Source: JAHIEZ01 sp964598275 (GTDB taxonomy: Bacteria > Patescibacteriota > Microgenomatia > UBA12405). From it: DNA of 6,404 nucleotides. The first letter of the stretch is position 1. Each line of letters begins with the position of its first letter. Both the position numbers and the translations under genes were made by a program. Below, one piece after another: positions 5,803 to 6,404 of the stretch. The stretch is taken from positions 1-6,404 of the forward strand of contig CAZRAZ010000037.1 in assembly GCA_964598275.1 (NCBI GenBank). Direction: 5' to 3'. The notes beneath the pieces were generated by a model. The model was not told the origin of the DNA. It did no database searches and saw nothing but the letters and a program-made list of their open reading frames with translations.

Positions 5803-6147
5803 ATGGTTTTTATTTTTATCCTCTTTTCCCTCTTTTCTTTATTTTCGACCACAACTATAGCCATTGACAACCCTTGTTCATATCAGGTTTGTGTTGCCAC
5901 TCCTGCCACCGGCACTCCGATCGCACCAACGGTGAGCATCGGAGCGTCCTCCTGTCCCGTTCTTCTCGGCACTCTTGCCGAAGCTGAAATCTGGCGTCAG
6001 GAATATTATGCTGGTGAAATGGGCAGTCTTTCAAAAAACAACTGGAAAGCTGACTTTGGCCGTAACGACGGTCAGCCGGGCTGTGATGGTCTGGTTGACC
6101 TAATCGATAGAGAAATCTGGCGACGGCGCTATTTTGACAATTTCTAG
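5803..6147 (+). CDS. Small secreted protein with dockerin-like C-terminus
   Basis: The 114-residue product begins with a hydrophobic stretch (2-20, MVFIFILFSLFSLFSTTTIA) that looks like a signal peptide, with possible cleavage near residues 20-21, although no basic residue precedes it. A Cys/Thr/Pro-rich segment follows (Cys25, Cys30, Cys51). The C-terminal half resembles a dockerin pair: helix AEAEIWRQEYYAG (59-71) is echoed by LIDREIWRRRYF (100-111), and the second is preceded by a calcium-loop-like ADFGRNDGQPGCDGLVD (83-99) rich in Asp, Asn and Gly. Dockerins bind cohesins or hold surface complexes; in Patescibacteria such modules often sit at the end of larger surface proteins, and here one is nearly the whole mature protein. 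The first loop is degenerate, so it may be a half-functional or divergent module. Extracellular location is inferred. The next gene begins 28 nt downstream and is likely co-transcribed. Confidence 0.75.
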   Translation: MVFIFILFSLFSLFSTTTIAIDNPCSYQVCVATPATGTPIAPTVSIGASSCPVLLGTLAEAEIWRQEYYAGEMGSLSKNNWKADFGRNDGQPGCDGLVDLIDREIWRRRYFDNF

Positions 6148-6164
6148 CCTTTCGTTACTTTGTT

Positions 6165-6168
6165 GGAG
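6165..6168 (+). promoter_or_regulatory. Shine-Dalgarno site of the last gene
   Basis: GGAG lies 7 nt before the ATG at 6176, separated by a run of T. It fixes that ATG as the start. It is the only well-placed Shine-Dalgarno site in the window and belongs to a gene that follows closely behind another on the same strand. Confidence 0.65.
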
Positions 6169-6175
6169 TTTTTTT

Positions 6176-6404
6176 ATGAAACAAAAAGCCGATTATCAAC
6201 TAACCGAAATAAAAAAACTGCCCCTCTCCTTTTCTGCTTCTCTTTTTTTTACTTTCAGTCTCGCCCTTCTTTTTCTCTTAACCAAAAAATTTATCCAACC
6301 TCAAACTTTTAACAGTTACGCCGCCGCTCTTCCCTTGTCCGAAATTTCCCGCATTGGTGTTGGCGTTCACTCTCATTCTCCCGCCGATTATCTTCACTGG
6401 TATA
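6176..6404 (+). CDS. Membrane-anchored protein of unknown function (5' part)
   Basis: The first 76 residues are visible before the window ends. A basic, polar start (MKQKADYQLTEIKKL) is followed by one hydrophobic helix (about 17-35) and then by a non-hydrophobic region (KKFIQPQTFNSYAAALPLSEISRIGVGVHSHSPADYLHWY). The basic N-terminus suggests the tail is outside the cell. The HSHSPADYLHWY stretch near the end may open a folded domain, but too little is present to name a family. The start is supported by GGAG 7 nt upstream. It follows the secreted dockerin-like gene by 28 nt, so a shared transcript and a related surface role are plausible; this is inference from position only. Confidence 0.7.
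   Translation, partial: MKQKADYQLTEIKKLPLSFSASLFFTFSLALLFLLTKKFIQPQTFNSYAAALPLSEISRIGVGVHSHSPADYLHWY

Noticed and set aside
5411..5860. Hydrophobic + strand frame opposite the start of pyruvate kinase
   Set aside because: The reverse strand carries conserved pyruvate kinase motifs; purine-rich coding gives Ile/Phe/Ser-rich antisense translations by default.
1..6404. UGA recoded as glycine, as in some Patescibacteria lineages
   Set aside because: No UGA is used as a stop at the eight visible gene ends, but none is found inside a conserved domain either, and Gly and Trp positions are covered by GGN and TGG. The lack of UGA stops in eight genes can be chance.
1..6404. CRISPR arrays, tRNA or rRNA genes, insertion sequences
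   Set aside because: No spaced direct repeats, no cloverleaf or rRNA-like stretch, and no transposase motifs or terminal repeats were found.

Overview
The window looks like a gene-dense stretch of a Patescibacteria (Candidate Phyla Radiation) genome, most likely Microgenomates-like. I infer this from the kinds of proteins present: a membrane-anchored CAP-domain protein opening with a 'KKFYRLFVPVPENNFR' type N-terminus, a short three-helix protein with an HHYKRGDL / EYLL core, a short TrmD, a DPM1-like glycosyltransferase fused to GtrA, a very short pyruvate kinase, and a secreted dockerin-like protein. No database search was possible. The standard bacterial code fits: Trp is TGG throughout, and the eight visible stops are five TAA and three TAG.

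Layout: 1-564 is the 3' end of a surface protein (fibronectin III-like domain, then a membrane anchor). It is followed on the + strand by a CAP-domain membrane protein (579-1418) and a small membrane protein (1421-1690). A convergent gap with two hairpins (1685-1756) separates these from trmD on the - strand (1764-2408). A 79-nt divergent gap leads to a + strand GT2-GtrA fusion (2488-3705), whose stop overlaps the stop of a - strand Na+/Ca2+ exchanger family gene (3702-4643). Upstream of the exchanger on the same strand is a pyruvate kinase lacking its lid domain (4663-5760). After a 42-nt divergent gap come a + strand secreted dockerin-like protein (5803-6147) and the start of a membrane protein that runs off the window (6176-6404). 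No gene-free stretch exceeds 300 bases.

The functional mix is cell-envelope biology (FN3, CAP, lipid-linked sugar transfer, dockerin-like) with a few housekeeping genes. The genes do not form one pathway.

The most striking signal is regulatory. Six genes (CAP, trmD, GT2-GtrA, exchanger, pyruvate kinase, dockerin-like) each have a -10 hexamer, in five of them preceded by TGn, ending only 5-7 nt before the start codon. Transcription would then begin on or next to the start codon, giving leaderless mRNAs. The last gene instead has a clear GGAG Shine-Dalgarno site and sits inside a transcript. A second window-wide signal is base asymmetry: the + strand is pyrimidine-rich whichever strand carries the gene, so + and - genes differ sharply in codon choice.
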